A program made the position numbers and the translations under genes. A stretch of 64,000 nucleotides of DNA. Origin: Algoriphagus aestuariicola (GTDB lineage Bacteria; Bacteroidota; Bacteroidia; Cytophagales; Cyclobacteriaceae). Shown piece by piece: positions 51,621 to 60,873 of this stretch. Within the stretch, counting starts at the first letter, position 1. The number at the start of each line of letters is the position of its first letter. The DNA is taken from positions 248,001 to 312,000 of the forward strand of contig NZ_JAFKCW010000003.1 of the NCBI RefSeq assembly GCF_017254835.1. Reading direction: 5' to 3'. The notes beneath the pieces are model-generated. The model ran no database searches and was not told the DNA's origin. It saw nothing but the letters and a program-made list of their open reading frames with translations.

Positions 51621-52526
51621 TTATTTCCACAAATCCGCAGGATATTCTCCGGTATCATGCAGCTTTTGCAGCGCATCGATCACCACAGGCTTGTCTTCGG
51701 TGTAGGTCACACCAAACCAAGTTTTCCCGCCGGCCAAGATCTCAAAGGCTGCTTTGTCCGCCTTGATCAGGTTGTTGGCAACTGTAGGGATATAGAATTC
51801 GGACTTAAGATTGTCCAAGTTGGCAGGAAGGAACTCCGACCACATCTGCTCGATGTCGGCAAATACGTCTGGATGGAATCCCCAGAAATTCATGCTGACA
51901 GGCGTATTTTCCGCGATTTCGAGGACCTCACCTTCGCCCCGGCTCATGATTTTTTCACCTTCTCTCGCGATAGACGTACGCTCGACCATCCCGACTAGCT
52001 GGCCTTTTTCGTTGGTTTCGCAGACTCCGCGGCTGACGGTTCCATTTTCAGAAAGCACATTCTGAATTGCATAGCCTACCATGGCATGGAGATCCGGCTT
52101 CACGTCGGTCGAAAGGAATTTCCCCAACACCTCAAAAGCTTCCTTGCCATAGAAATCGTCTGCATTGATGACGGCAAAAGGTTCCTTGATCGCACCCTTG
52201 GCACAAAGCACGGCATGGGCGGTACCAAAAGGCTTCACCCGTTCTGCCTGCTTCAGCTCAGCAGGCACAAAGCTGTCAAGCGTCTGAATCACCCAATCCA
52301 CTTTTATCTTGCCTTCGAGCTTGGGCATAAATTTTTCTTTGGCCACTTCGAGGATTTCCTGTCTTACGATGAACACTACCTTGCCGAAGCCGTAGCGGAT
52401 CGCATCAAAAATCGAGTATTCGAGGATGGTTTCCCCACTGGGGCCAAATCCGTCAATTTGTTTGTTTCCTCCGTATCGACTGCCGATTCCGGCTGCCAAT
52501 ACCAACAGGGTTGGTTTGTTAGTCAT
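51621..52526 (-). CDS. Sugar-1-phosphate nucleotidyltransferase family protein
   Basis: 301 residues. The N-terminal nucleotide-binding loop VLAAGIGSRYGGNKQIDGFG (9-28) and NADDFYG (about 118-124) mark the NTP-transferase fold; a C-terminal helical part (about 225-300) is family-specific. It should activate a sugar-1-phosphate with an NTP. The loop GxGxRYGGxKQ is unlike that of GlmU or RmlA and closer to proteins that often accompany NahK-like kinases in Bacteroidota. The kinase at 42138-43211 is therefore a candidate partner, though it is not adjacent. Substrate unknown. Confidence 0.8.
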   Translation of the reverse strand: MTNKPTLLVLAAGIGSRYGGNKQIDGFGPSGETILEYSIFDAIRYGFGKVVFIVRQEILEVAKEKFMPKLEGKIKVDWVIQTLDSFVPAELKQAERVKPFGTAHAVLCAKGAIKEPFAVINADDFYGKEAFEVLGKFLSTDVKPDLHAMVGYAIQNVLSENGTVSRGVCETNEKGQLVGMVERTSIAREGEKIMSRGEGEVLEIAENTPVSMNFWGFHPDVFADIEQMWSEFLPANLDNLKSEFYIPTVANNLIKADKAAFEILAGGKTWFGVTYTEDKPVVIDALQKLHDTGEYPADLWK

Positions 52527-52795
52527 ATGCTTAATAAAGAAAGGTCACAAAAATAGGGCTTTATCTCTCTGAGCCAAATCTGCAAAAAAAGACACCCGCC
52601 GTTTCAAATTAACCATAACCCGACCAGATTCTTATATTTTCTACAAGACAGAAGCTATTTATCTACCCATTTTTAAAAAATCAGACGCTTTTTTTGAAAA
52701 TAATGAGCTTTTTTTCAACCTATTTTCGATCTAGTTCAAATTTTATCTTACTTTCATGCCATAATCTCAAAAAACCACTTAATCTATTGTGAAAA

Positions 52796-53134
52796 ATGAA
52801 AAAAATAGAAGCGATCATCCGGACCTCGCGATTTGATCAAATCCACACCTGCGTTTCCAAGCTCGGTGTCAAATTCCTCTCATTTTCCGAAATCAAAGGA
52901 ATGGGCTTCGAGCATGCCCGCCAGGAAATGTATCGTGGAGTAGCCTACGAACCGACCTATATCCCACGCACCAAACTGGAAATCGTCGTTCCCGATGAAA
53001 TTGCCCCGTCAGTCATCCAATGCATCCTCTCCGAAGGCAAAACCGGTGAAATAGGCGACGGAAAAATCTTCGTTTACGAGGTTTTGGAAGCCTACAGAAT
53101 CCGAAACAACGAAACCGGCGAAGCTGCTCTATAA
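52796..53134 (+). CDS. glnK: PII-family nitrogen signalling protein
   Basis: 112 residues, full-length PII. The T-loop KGMGFEHARQEMYRGVAYEP contains Tyr51, the residue uridylylated in E. coli, and Tyr46. The C-terminal TGEIGDGKIFVYEV segment matches the PROSITE-type PII signature. PII binds ATP/ADP and 2-oxoglutarate and closes the ammonium channel. The gene is followed by amtB after 33 bases, the standard glnK-amtB arrangement. An AT-rich 270-base region upstream likely carries a regulated promoter. Confidence 0.94.
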   Translation: MKKIEAIIRTSRFDQIHTCVSKLGVKFLSFSEIKGMGFEHARQEMYRGVAYEPTYIPRTKLEIVVPDEIAPSVIQCILSEGKTGEIGDGKIFVYEVLEAYRIRNNETGEAAL

Positions 53135-53167
53135 AACCTATCAAAAACCACCTCACCTATTAGACTT

Positions 53168-54412
53168 ATGGAAGAAATACCTGTACAAGACCTCTTTACG
53201 GTCAACAACCTCTGGATGATGATAGCCACGACAATGGTCTTTGTCATGCACTTGGGTTTTGCCACGCTGGAAGCGGGCCTTACGCGCTCCAAAAACACCG
53301 TCAATATCTTATTTAAAAACACCATTATACCTGCGATTGGGCTGCTTACTTATGCGTTGGTAGGCTTCAATCTGATGTATCCTGGAGCTGATTTTGCCGG
53401 AGGATTCTTCGGATTTGCTGGGTTTGGCGTGAGCCTTCCGGAAGGCTGGGACACCAGCAATTACAACGCTGGATACACCTACTTTACCGACTTTATTTTC
53501 CAGGCAATGTTTGCCGCTACCGCTGCCACCATCGTATCCGGAGCCGTCGCCGAGCGAGTCAAACTCGGTCCCTTCATTACCTTTTCCATCCTCTATGTAG
53601 CCTTCATTTATCCAATCGTGGGCATGTGGAAGTGGGGAGGAGGATTCCTAAATACCTTGGAAACCCCATTCTATGACTTCGCAGGATCAACAATTGTACA
53701 CTCTGTGGGCGGCTGGGGAGCATTGGTGGGAGCTTACCTTCTTGGCCCAAGAATCGGCAAATACACTCCTCAGGGCATGAAAGCTATCCCTGGCCACAAT
53801 CTACCCATGGCAACAATTGGAGTATTCCTGCTGTGGTTCGGATGGTTTGGATTCAACGGTGGCTCAGTGCTTAGTGCCGATCCGGGATTGGTATCCAAAG
53901 TGTTTGTCACCACGTCAATTGCAGCGGCTGCGGGAGCAATCGGAGCACTCGTGGTTTCCTATTTGAAATTCAAAACCTACGACATCACCATGGTCCTCAA
54001 CGGCATCCTAGCCGGCTTGGTCGGAATCACCGCAGGTGCTGACCAGATGGGCGTCTTGGACTCGGTATTCATCGGCCTAGTCGGTGGCGGGCTGGTAGTC
54101 TTTGGCGTAGTGTTGTTTGACAAGATCAAGATCGACGACCCTGTAGGCGCTATCTCTGTCCACCTGGTAGGCGGTATTTGGGGTACGTTGGCAGTAGGTC
54201 TTTTTGGAGACCTAGCCGGTATGGACCAAGTCATTTCCCAACTTATAGGAATCGGCGCTGTCGGCGTATTCTGCTTCGCTACTGCATTTTTGATCTTCTT
54301 CGTCTTGAAGAAAACAATCGGCATCCGAGTGGATGAAAAAGAAGAAATTGAAGGCTTGGATATCAACGAGCACAGTATGCGCGCTTATCCGGACTTTGCA
54401 ACTAGAGATTAA
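53168..54412 (+). CDS. amtB: Ammonium transporter
   Basis: 414 residues with eleven predicted membrane helices. The twin conducting histidines are His178 in STIVHSVGG and His332 in ISVHLVGGIWG. No cleavable signal peptide is obvious at the N-terminus (MEEIPVQDLFTVNNLWMM). The cytoplasmic C-terminus ends EGLDINEHSMRAYPDF, the region contacted by PII. It takes up ammonium and is gated by the PII protein from the adjacent gene. A terminator follows. Confidence 0.95.
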   Translation: MEEIPVQDLFTVNNLWMMIATTMVFVMHLGFATLEAGLTRSKNTVNILFKNTIIPAIGLLTYALVGFNLMYPGADFAGGFFGFAGFGVSLPEGWDTSNYNAGYTYFTDFIFQAMFAATAATIVSGAVAERVKLGPFITFSILYVAFIYPIVGMWKWGGGFLNTLETPFYDFAGSTIVHSVGGWGALVGAYLLGPRIGKYTPQGMKAIPGHNLPMATIGVFLLWFGWFGFNGGSVLSADPGLVSKVFVTTSIAAAAGAIGALVVSYLKFKTYDITMVLNGILAGLVGITAGADQMGVLDSVFIGLVGGGLVVFGVVLFDKIKIDDPVGAISVHLVGGIWGTLAVGLFGDLAGMDQVISQLIGIGAVGVFCFATAFLIFFVLKKTIGIRVDEKEEIEGLDINEHSMRAYPDFATRD

Positions 54413-54441
54413 CTACCATTACCAACAATCAACCACCAATC

Positions 54442-54475
54442 AAAAAGCCCTGAATCCAAAAAATTCAGGGCTTTT
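54442..54475. terminator. Bidirectional terminator after amtB
   Basis: AAAAAGCCCTGAAT pairs with ATTCAGGGCTTTT. It separates amtB from a small convergent gene. Confidence 0.83.
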
Positions 54476-54486
54476 CATTGTCATAG

Positions 54487-54681
54487 CTAATAAGCAGGAC
54501 GAAAATAACGGTTGAGTATCGGGCGGTGGCTCAGGCCAAAAGAATCATAGCACCAATCCTTAAACTCTTCAAGTTCTGCTGGCATCAGATAGCGAATCCC
54601 CTTGATCAATTCCCGTTCAAACAAATGCTTATTAAAGCTGACTTTTTGCAAAATGGTCTTCACATACTCTAGCATAGCCAT
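54487..54681 (-). CDS. Small conserved-looking cytosolic protein, unknown
   Basis: 64 residues: MLEYVKTILQKVSFNKHLF, then ELIKGIRYLMPAELEEFKDW and a short aromatic end with FRPAY. Predicted mainly helical, with no signal peptide or membrane span. The codon pattern and a position directly beside a terminator support a real gene. I recall similar short proteins in Cytophagales but cannot name a family. Convergent with amtB. Confidence 0.6.
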   Translation of the reverse strand: MAMLEYVKTILQKVSFNKHLFERELIKGIRYLMPAELEEFKDWCYDSFGLSHRPILNRYFRPAY

Positions 54682-54791
54682 TATGATTTGGGTTTATTAA
54701 CTGATTTTAAGCTAGGAAACGAGGGCTTTTCCCAAGATGTTACGTTATTTTTGAAACCCCTAAGTATAGAATAATCCCTACTTTCGCATCC

Positions 54792-56237
54792 ATGACAAAA
54801 ACGATGCTCCGTCTCGCTTTCGTATACCTTAACTTCTTTCTGGTGAATTTTGTCCACGCCCAAGACGTCAAGATCGAGCTGGGACCAGACGAAATCGGGC
54901 TGAATGAGACGTTTACAATCAAAGCGACGCTGGCCAACGACAAGATCAAATCCTACGATCAGTTTCCCGAGATTCCTGGATTCCAAAAGCAGGGCATCTC
55001 CCAATCCTCGTCCATGAACATCATCAATGGGCAGATGAGCAGCTCCAACAGTATCATCCAATACTACAAACCCACCCGAAAAGGAGAGTTCACGCTGGGC
55101 AATTTCTCCATATTGATCAACGGGGAGTCTTACAGCTCACCCGGAAAATCGATCACCGTGGGAGACGCAGTCAGCAACCAGGGATTTGGCGGAAATGCAA
55201 CCGATCCTTTTGCGGATTTTTTTGGAAGACCGTCGGAAGAACCCGAATACGTGGAGCTCGAGGATGACGCGTTCTTTTCCGTATCTGTAGACAAAAAGGA
55301 AATCTACGCGGGGGAAGGCTTCAACCTCAATGTCGCATTCTATATGTCGGAGCAAAACCAAGCTCCCTTTGACTTCTATGAGCCGGGCAGGCAGCTCGAT
55401 GCCATCCTGAAAAAGCTAAAACCCAACAATGCCTGGGAGGAAAACTTCAACATCACCAATATCCAGCCAGAGCTGGTGGTAATCAACAACAAGCGATGGA
55501 TGCGGTACAAGGTCTACGAGGCCTCGTTTTTCCCGTTTTCAGAGGGCACGATCGAACTCCCCCGGGTGCCGTGGGAAATGATCAAATATCGAATCGCCAA
55601 AAACCCAACTTTCTTTGGGGCAAATCGCCAGGAAGACTTCAAGACTTTCTACTCTTCTCCCCAGACTATCACCGTAAAACCGCTCCCTCCACATCCGCTC
55701 AAAAACGAAGTGGCAGTCGGAGTCTTCCAGTTGCGGGAAAACATCAGCAAGCTGGAGGTGGAAACTGGCCAAGGCTTCGAGTACAACTTTGGAATCAGCG
55801 GAGTAGGCAACATCAACTCTATTTCGCCACCCAAGCGCCTGACCGGTACAAATCTCAACACCTACGACCCCAACGTTCGCCAACAAGTCAACCAAGGTTA
55901 TGGCCGGGTCTCCGGAATCAAGGAATTCAACTACTATATCACGATCAACGAAGCCGGAGAGTACGAGCTGGACGATCACTTTGAGTGGATCTATTTTGAC
56001 CCCGTGAGGGCTGTCTACGATACGCTGAAGCCGGAGGCAAAGATCGTCGTGTCGGGAGAAAGCAAAGTAAACCAGGCCATTTCCGGCCAAAGACTCGGAG
56101 GCATCTATGACAGGATTGCCACTGAAAGCAATCAGTTTTTAAACGAGGAATATAAATACTATTTTACGACCGCAATCAACGTGCTCCTTTTAGGTGCTGT
56201 CGCCCTGCTGGCGGTTCTGATAATCAAGAAAAAATAA
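54792..56237 (+). CDS. batD: BatD-family aerotolerance-type protein
   Basis: 481 residues: signal peptide (about 1-24, ending VHA), then BatD immunoglobulin-like domains (about 26-430; [24 protein letters not shown] is the usual N-terminal strand set), and one C-terminal membrane helix (about 460-477) with KKK end. BatD is usually coded with BatA, BatB and BatC, which contain VWA and TPR domains, but here none are adjacent. The gene overlaps aroC by one base (TAATG), so translation may be coupled. The role is envelope-related but not well defined. Confidence 0.88.
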   Translation: MTKTMLRLAFVYLNFFLVNFVHAQDVKIELGPDEIGLNETFTIKATLANDKIKSYDQFPEIPGFQKQGISQSSSMNIINGQMSSSNSIIQYYKPTRKGEFTLGNFSILINGESYSSPGKSITVGDAVSNQGFGGNATDPFADFFGRPSEEPEYVELEDDAFFSVSVDKKEIYAGEGFNLNVAFYMSEQNQAPFDFYEPGRQLDAILKKLKPNNAWEENFNITNIQPELVVINNKRWMRYKVYEASFFPFSEGTIELPRVPWEMIKYRIAKNPTFFGANRQEDFKTFYSSPQTITVKPLPPHPLKNEVAVGVFQLRENISKLEVETGQGFEYNFGISGVGNINSISPPKRLTGTNLNTYDPNVRQQVNQGYGRVSGIKEFNYYITINEAGEYELDDHFEWIYFDPVRAVYDTLKPEAKIVVSGESKVNQAISGQRLGGIYDRIATESNQFLNEEYKYYFTTAINVLLLGAVALLAVLIIKKK

Positions 56238-57322
56238 TGGGAAATTCATTTGGCAAGCTTTTCAGAATCACCACGTTTGGTGAATCGCACGGAAAAGCTT
56301 TGGGAGCTATTGTGGAAGGATGTCCGGCAGGTTTGGATTTGGATGAGGAAAAAATCCGGCTCGAAATGCAAAGAAGAAAGCCCGGCCAATCCAAGATCAC
56401 CACCCAACGCAAGGAGGAGGACGAAATCCAAATTCTTTCGGGAGTATTTGAAGGCAAGACTACCGGCACACCCATCGGCATAGTCATCCAAAACTCCGAC
56501 CAGAAAAGCAAAGACTACTCCCACATCGCGGACAAATTCCGTCCTTCCCACGCAGACTATACCTACTTCGAAAAATACGGCATACGCGACTATCGTGGCG
56601 GGGGAAGGTCCAGCGCGAGAGAAACCGCCGCAAGAGTAGCCGGAGGCGCTATCGCAAAACAATTTTTGGAGACAAAAGGGATTACAGTTCAAGCCTTCGT
56701 ATCCCAAGTAGGGGCGCTAAGCCTGGAGAAAACCTATACCGAGCTCAACCTGGATCTGGCCGAGGAGAATATCGTCCGCTGCCCGGATCCCGATATGGCC
56801 GACAAAATGATCACCCTCATCGACCAAGTCCGACTTGAAAGAGACACTATCGGAGGCGTAGTCACCTGTGTGATAAAAAATACGCCTCCAGGCATAGGCG
56901 AGCCTGTCTTTGACAGGCTCCATGCAGAATTGGGCAAAGCCATGCTTAGCATCAATGCGGTGAAAGGCTTCGAGTACGGCAGCGGATTCGAAGGCGTCAA
57001 GATGCGCGGCTCCGAGCACAACGACACCTTTGTGAAAGAAGGGGACCAAATCCATACGCTTACCAACCATTCGGGAGGAATCCAAGGCGGCATCAGCAAT
57101 GGTGAAGACATCTATTTCCGTGTGGCATTTAAACCGGTGGCGACTATTATGCAAGACCAAGAATCACTGAACGAGGCTGGCGAGACAGTCATCGTCAGCG
57201 GAAAAGGACGGCATGACCCCTGCGTAGTCCCCCGCGCGGTGCCGATCGTGGAGGCTATGGCGGCGTTGGTCATCGCGGACAATCTTCTCTTGTCCAAGAC
57301 AAACAAACTTGAAGGAATATAA
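56237..57322 (+). CDS. aroC: Chorismate synthase
   Basis: 361 residues. The signatures [16 protein letters not shown] (near residue 15), [18 protein letters not shown] (about 120) and [17 protein letters not shown] near the C-terminus are all present. It converts EPSP to chorismate with reduced FMN, the last shared step to aromatic amino acids. The start overlaps batD by one base, and the symporter gene follows after 12 bases. aroQ of the same pathway lies 2.5 kb away on the other strand. Confidence 0.96.
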   Translation: MGNSFGKLFRITTFGESHGKALGAIVEGCPAGLDLDEEKIRLEMQRRKPGQSKITTQRKEEDEIQILSGVFEGKTTGTPIGIVIQNSDQKSKDYSHIADKFRPSHADYTYFEKYGIRDYRGGGRSSARETAARVAGGAIAKQFLETKGITVQAFVSQVGALSLEKTYTELNLDLAEENIVRCPDPDMADKMITLIDQVRLERDTIGGVVTCVIKNTPPGIGEPVFDRLHAELGKAMLSINAVKGFEYGSGFEGVKMRGSEHNDTFVKEGDQIHTLTNHSGGIQGGISNGEDIYFRVAFKPVATIMQDQESLNEAGETVIVSGKGRHDPCVVPRAVPIVEAMAALVIADNLLLSKTNKLEGI

Positions 57323-57334
57323 ACCCACCAGCGA

Positions 57335-58687
57335 TTGAAAAAGAAGAAAAAAATACCCTTACATACCCAGATTATCCTAGGACTCATCCTCGGGCTAATC
57401 TTTGGCTTGGTCGTGATTAAAACTGGAATTCCCAATTCCTTCACCCTGAATTACATCAAACCCATCGGCACGATCTTCATCAACGGGCTCAAGATGATCG
57501 CGGTGCCCTTGGTACTTGCTTCCCTGATCGTCGGCGTATCCAATTTGGGCGACGTATCCAAACTCAGCAGAATTGGGGGAAAAACCATAGCAATCTACCT
57601 CTGCACTACGGTAGTCGCCATCTCTGTGGGCCTAGGTCTAGTGAATATCTTTTCCCCGGGTAAAAGCCTCCCAACCGAAACTCGGGAAAACCTGATGCAG
57701 CTCTATCAAGGGGATGCTGGAACCAAGCTAGGCCAGGCATCGGAGATTCAGGAGCAAAGTCCACTGCAGCCGCTGGTGGACATCGTTCCGGAAAATATCT
57801 TCGCGGCAACGACGAACAACGGCGCCATGCTTCAGGTGGTATTTTTCGCATTGCTAGTCGGCGTTGCTCTCCTTCAAATCCCAAAATCCAAAGCGGAGCC
57901 AATCATTGCGTTCTTCGACGGTTTCAATGACGTGATCATCCAGATCGTCAATTACATCATGCTGGTGGCGCCTTATGGTGTATTCGCCCTGATGGCTTCC
58001 TTGATCGTAGAGATCGCGGGAAACAATCCCGACTCGGCAGTCCAGCTCCTCCTCGCTTTGCTCAAATACAGCCTAGTAGTTTTAGGAGGACTTGCCCTCA
58101 TGGTTTTCTTGGTATACCCGATGATTTTGAGGGCATTCACCAAGGTTCCTTACTTGGAGTTTTTCAAAGCAATCCGACCCGCCCAACTATTGGCATTCAC
58201 CACTTCGTCCAGCTCCGCCACACTTCCCGTGACCATGAAGCAGACAGAGGAAGAAATCGGCGTTTCTGAAAACATCTCAAGCTTTGTACTGCCCCTTGGC
58301 GCCACGGTCAATATGGACGGAACTAGCCTCTATCAAGGGGTGGCGGCGGTGTTCATCGCGCAGGCACTCGGCATGGACTTGTCGCTCACCCAGCAGCTGA
58401 TGATCGTGTTGACAGCCACGCTTGCCTCCATAGGCTCCGCTGGGGTACCGGGGGCTGGCTTGATCATGCTCATCATTGTCCTCGAATCCATACAGGTTCC
58501 AGCGGCTGGGATAGCTTTGATCATTGCGCCAGACCGAATTTTGGACATGTTCCGAACGGTGGTCAACGTTACTGGAGATGTGGTAGTGACCACGGTCGTC
58601 GCAAGTACGGAAGGGGAACTGCCCGAGGGATTAATCCGAAAAGCAAATCCTTTCACCGCAAACGAAAGCGTACAGGAAGAATCATAA
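57335..58687 (+). CDS. Dicarboxylate/amino acid:cation symporter (DAACS)
   Basis: 450 residues with about eight helices and two re-entrant loops. Family motifs are TTSSSSATLPVTMK (about 287-300) and NMDGTSLYQG (about 327-336). It takes up glutamate, aspartate or C4-dicarboxylates with Na+ or H+. The start is TTG at 57335; the next in-frame ATG is about residue 54, inside the second helix, so TTG is preferred. It follows aroC by 12 bases and precedes a terminator. Confidence 0.93.
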   Translation: MKKKKKIPLHTQIILGLILGLIFGLVVIKTGIPNSFTLNYIKPIGTIFINGLKMIAVPLVLASLIVGVSNLGDVSKLSRIGGKTIAIYLCTTVVAISVGLGLVNIFSPGKSLPTETRENLMQLYQGDAGTKLGQASEIQEQSPLQPLVDIVPENIFAATTNNGAMLQVVFFALLVGVALLQIPKSKAEPIIAFFDGFNDVIIQIVNYIMLVAPYGVFALMASLIVEIAGNNPDSAVQLLLALLKYSLVVLGGLALMVFLVYPMILRAFTKVPYLEFFKAIRPAQLLAFTTSSSSATLPVTMKQTEEEIGVSENISSFVLPLGATVNMDGTSLYQGVAAVFIAQALGMDLSLTQQLMIVLTATLASIGSAGVPGAGLIMLIIVLESIQVPAAGIALIIAPDRILDMFRTVVNVTGDVVVTTVVASTEGELPEGLIRKANPFTANESVQEES

Positions 58688-58688
58688 A

Positions 58689-58719
58689 CGAAAAAGCCCG
58701 GCAAGCCGGGCTTTTTCGT
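58689..58719. terminator. Bidirectional terminator after the DAACS gene
   Basis: AAAAAGCCCGGC pairs with GCCGGGCTTTTT. It separates the symporter from the convergent aminotransferase. Confidence 0.87.
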
Positions 58720-58721
58720 TT

Positions 58722-59777
58722 TTAGTAGTTTCTCAGAAACTCGATCAACCGGTCAAACTCCGCATCGGCAATCGCCGGAAAGTTGGCAATCCTGAAGCTG
58801 GTCGGCTTGTGCGGCCCATAACCGCTGCCCAATTGCATTCCTTGTTTTTCTGCAGCTTTTTTAACAGTTGCTATCAAGTCCTTGGTACCGGCAACCGCCA
58901 TCACCGTCGTGCTACGAGTCTGGTCATTGTCTACCAACATTCTAAATTTGTCGGATTTCGCGATGGTGTCCTCAAGCTTGGCCATGCGCGCTCTTAGTCG
59001 GGAATCGACATGTTGGATCTCCTCTAGATCTTTTAGGACCCGATTGAGTAAATAAATCCCAAAAACGTTGGGAGTATAGTGGGTCTGGTAGCCGGCCGCA
59101 TTTTCCAAAATGAAATTCAGGCTGTTATATCGACCTCGTTCTCCTTTCCGCTGTGCTTTTTCTACCGCCTTCGGAGAAACAATTAGAATTCCCAAGCCAG
59201 CAGGAAGACCAAAACACTTTTGCACCGACGCGTACCAAATATCCGCCAGACGAAAGTCCAATTCTATGCCTCCCATGGAAGAGGTGGTGTCGACTGCGAT
59301 CATCTTTTCCGGAAATTTCTCCCCGATCGCTTCGATGACCGCCATGGGTACCTGAGTCGCGTTGGCGGTTTCATTTTGGGTAATCGCGATCAGGTCAAAG
59401 CCCTCCCCGATTTCCAATCCTGCTACGTCCACAGGTTGATTTGCCTCCAGTTTTAGCGCACCAGTCGCTGGCACGATGTGTTTAGCATATTCCAACCACT
59501 TTTTCCCAAAAGACCCAGAGTAAATATGGAAACTCGCCTTCTCCACAATCGACTGGGTGATAATCTCCCAGTTTTCGGTCGCGGAAGAAGTGAACAGGAG
59601 TTTGTAGCCATCCGGCATGTGAAGCTTTTCGCGCATCAGCTGCTCAGTCTCCTGGTAGAGGTGCATGAAAACCCCACTGCGATGGTTCGCGCTTAGAATT
59701 CCTTCATTATAGGCATCCTGCATGTATTTGGGAAGCGCATCGTAAACTTTAGATGGTCCCGGAGCAAAAGTAATCAT
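58722..59777 (-). CDS. Class-V aminotransferase, phosphoserine-aminotransferase-like
   Basis: 351 residues, PLP-fold I. Lys187 in YASVQKCFG is the Schiff-base lysine; TSSATENWE near 64-72 and the NETANATQ segment hold PLP and substrate contacts. The best match is the SerC-like group, which makes phosphoserine from 3-phosphohydroxypyruvate, but the substrate cannot be fixed from sequence. It overlaps the stop of aroQ as ATGA, so the two are coupled. No serine-pathway gene is adjacent. Confidence 0.82.
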   Translation of the reverse strand: MITFAPGPSKVYDALPKYMQDAYNEGILSANHRSGVFMHLYQETEQLMREKLHMPDGYKLLFTSSATENWEIITQSIVEKASFHIYSGSFGKKWLEYAKHIVPATGALKLEANQPVDVAGLEIGEGFDLIAITQNETANATQVPMAVIEAIGEKFPEKMIAVDTTSSMGGIELDFRLADIWYASVQKCFGLPAGLGILIVSPKAVEKAQRKGERGRYNSLNFILENAAGYQTHYTPNVFGIYLLNRVLKDLEEIQHVDSRLRARMAKLEDTIAKSDKFRMLVDNDQTRSTTVMAVAGTKDLIATVKKAAEKQGMQLGSGYGPHKPTSFRIANFPAIADAEFDRLIEFLRNY

Positions 59778-60202
59778 AGTTCTGGGGTATGTAGAAAATA
59801 GGAAATACCGAGTTCATAGCCTTTAAGGCCCAGGCCGGAAATCATCCCAACACAGGATTTGGAGATGATGCTTTTGTGGCGAAATTCCTCACGCTTGTAA
59901 ATATTGGAAATATGCACTTCCAATGTGGGAGTGGTCACGCCTGCGATCGCATCCGAGATCGCCACCGAAGTATGGGTATAGCCTCCGGCATTGAGAAGTA
60001 TCGCGTCAAAAGAGAAACCAACTTCGTGGATTTTGTTGATCAGCTCGCCCTCGACGTTACTCTGATAATAGTGAAGTTCTACTTGGGGAAAGCGCTTCTT
60101 CAGTTGTTCAAAATAGTCTTCGAAAGACTCGCTTCCGTAGATTTCCGGCTCCCGCTTTCCGAGCAGATTCAGATTGGGGCCATTGATGATTTGGATTTTC
60201 AA
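59774..60202 (-). CDS. aroQ: Type II 3-dehydroquinate dehydratase
   Basis: 142 residues, typical size. Catalytic elements are NGPNLNLLGKREPEIYG with Tyr22, LLNAGGYTHTS, and the EVHISN and REEFRHKS segments. It removes water from 3-dehydroquinate in the shikimate pathway. It is the first gene of a two-gene unit with the aminotransferase (ATGA overlap). TTTG about 18 bases ahead of TATTTTG just upstream may serve as promoter. Confidence 0.95.
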   Translation of the reverse strand: MKIQIINGPNLNLLGKREPEIYGSESFEDYFEQLKKRFPQVELHYYQSNVEGELINKIHEVGFSFDAILLNAGGYTHTSVAISDAIAGVTTPTLEVHISNIYKREEFRHKSIISKSCVGMISGLGLKGYELGISYFLHTPEL

Positions 60203-60327
60203 GGCAAAATAGGTTTAAAGCTTTGGATCAAAGTTAAGTAGTCCCCCGAAGCTTACAAGCTCTCACCCGATAGCCATTCATTTTTATACGGACTTAGGCT
60301 CTGGAGAAAATTATCGTTTCTGTTAAT

Positions 60328-60873
60328 TTATCTGTTTCCCAAGTAGACCAGATATCCATCAACAAAGCATTGAATCAGGTCGCGATCTAGGTCGAAATCT
60401 CTCGGGTTTTGTTCGTCGATTTTATTGAAATCATTCCAGCTATCCCTTAGCTTGTACCATTTAAACTCGATCTCCAATAAGTCCTCTTCCGTAAATTCAA
60501 AAATTTGCTCATCCAATATTCTGAGAATATGACACCTAGTCTCATAGCTATTATCATCGAAGAGTATGTCAAACAAATCTTTTAATCTAAGACTACAATC
60601 CAGTGTTTCTAAAGCGTAAGCCATTGTGCCATTGCAGCCTTTATTTTCTTTCTTTTTAATTGAGTTCAACAATGGATCTACGGCATCATTGAATCTATTA
60701 CGACGAAAAGTCAATGCTACGGCATCTCTTATTGCCGAGTTAGGATGATCCAAGAGCCCCAATAGATAGTCGATACTTTCTACTTCTCCAATTTTAAACA
60801 GCATGTCAACTGATTCTAAGATCTTACCCGAATCTCCAGAATGAATATCAAGCTTTAGCTTTTCTATTTCCAT
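60328..60873 (-). CDS. HEAT-repeat-like cytosolic protein, AT-rich
   Basis: 181 residues, mostly alpha-helical. Repeating helix pairs are visible, such as VESIDYLLGLLDHPNSAIRD and ALETLDCSLRLKDLFDILFD. This is the layout of HEAT/PBS-lyase-type repeats, used for protein binding. It has no signal peptide. Codon use is clearly more AT-rich than in its neighbours, and its first ten bases overlap the end of the barrel gene upstream, which suggests late insertion. Short helical-repeat proteins of this kind occur as immunity proteins in polymorphic toxin loci, but no toxin gene is seen here, so that role is only a guess. Confidence 0.7.
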   Translation of the reverse strand: MEIEKLKLDIHSGDSGKILESVDMLFKIGEVESIDYLLGLLDHPNSAIRDAVALTFRRNRFNDAVDPLLNSIKKKENKGCNGTMAYALETLDCSLRLKDLFDILFDDNSYETRCHILRILDEQIFEFTEEDLLEIEFKWYKLRDSWNDFNKIDEQNPRDFDLDRDLIQCFVDGYLVYLGNR

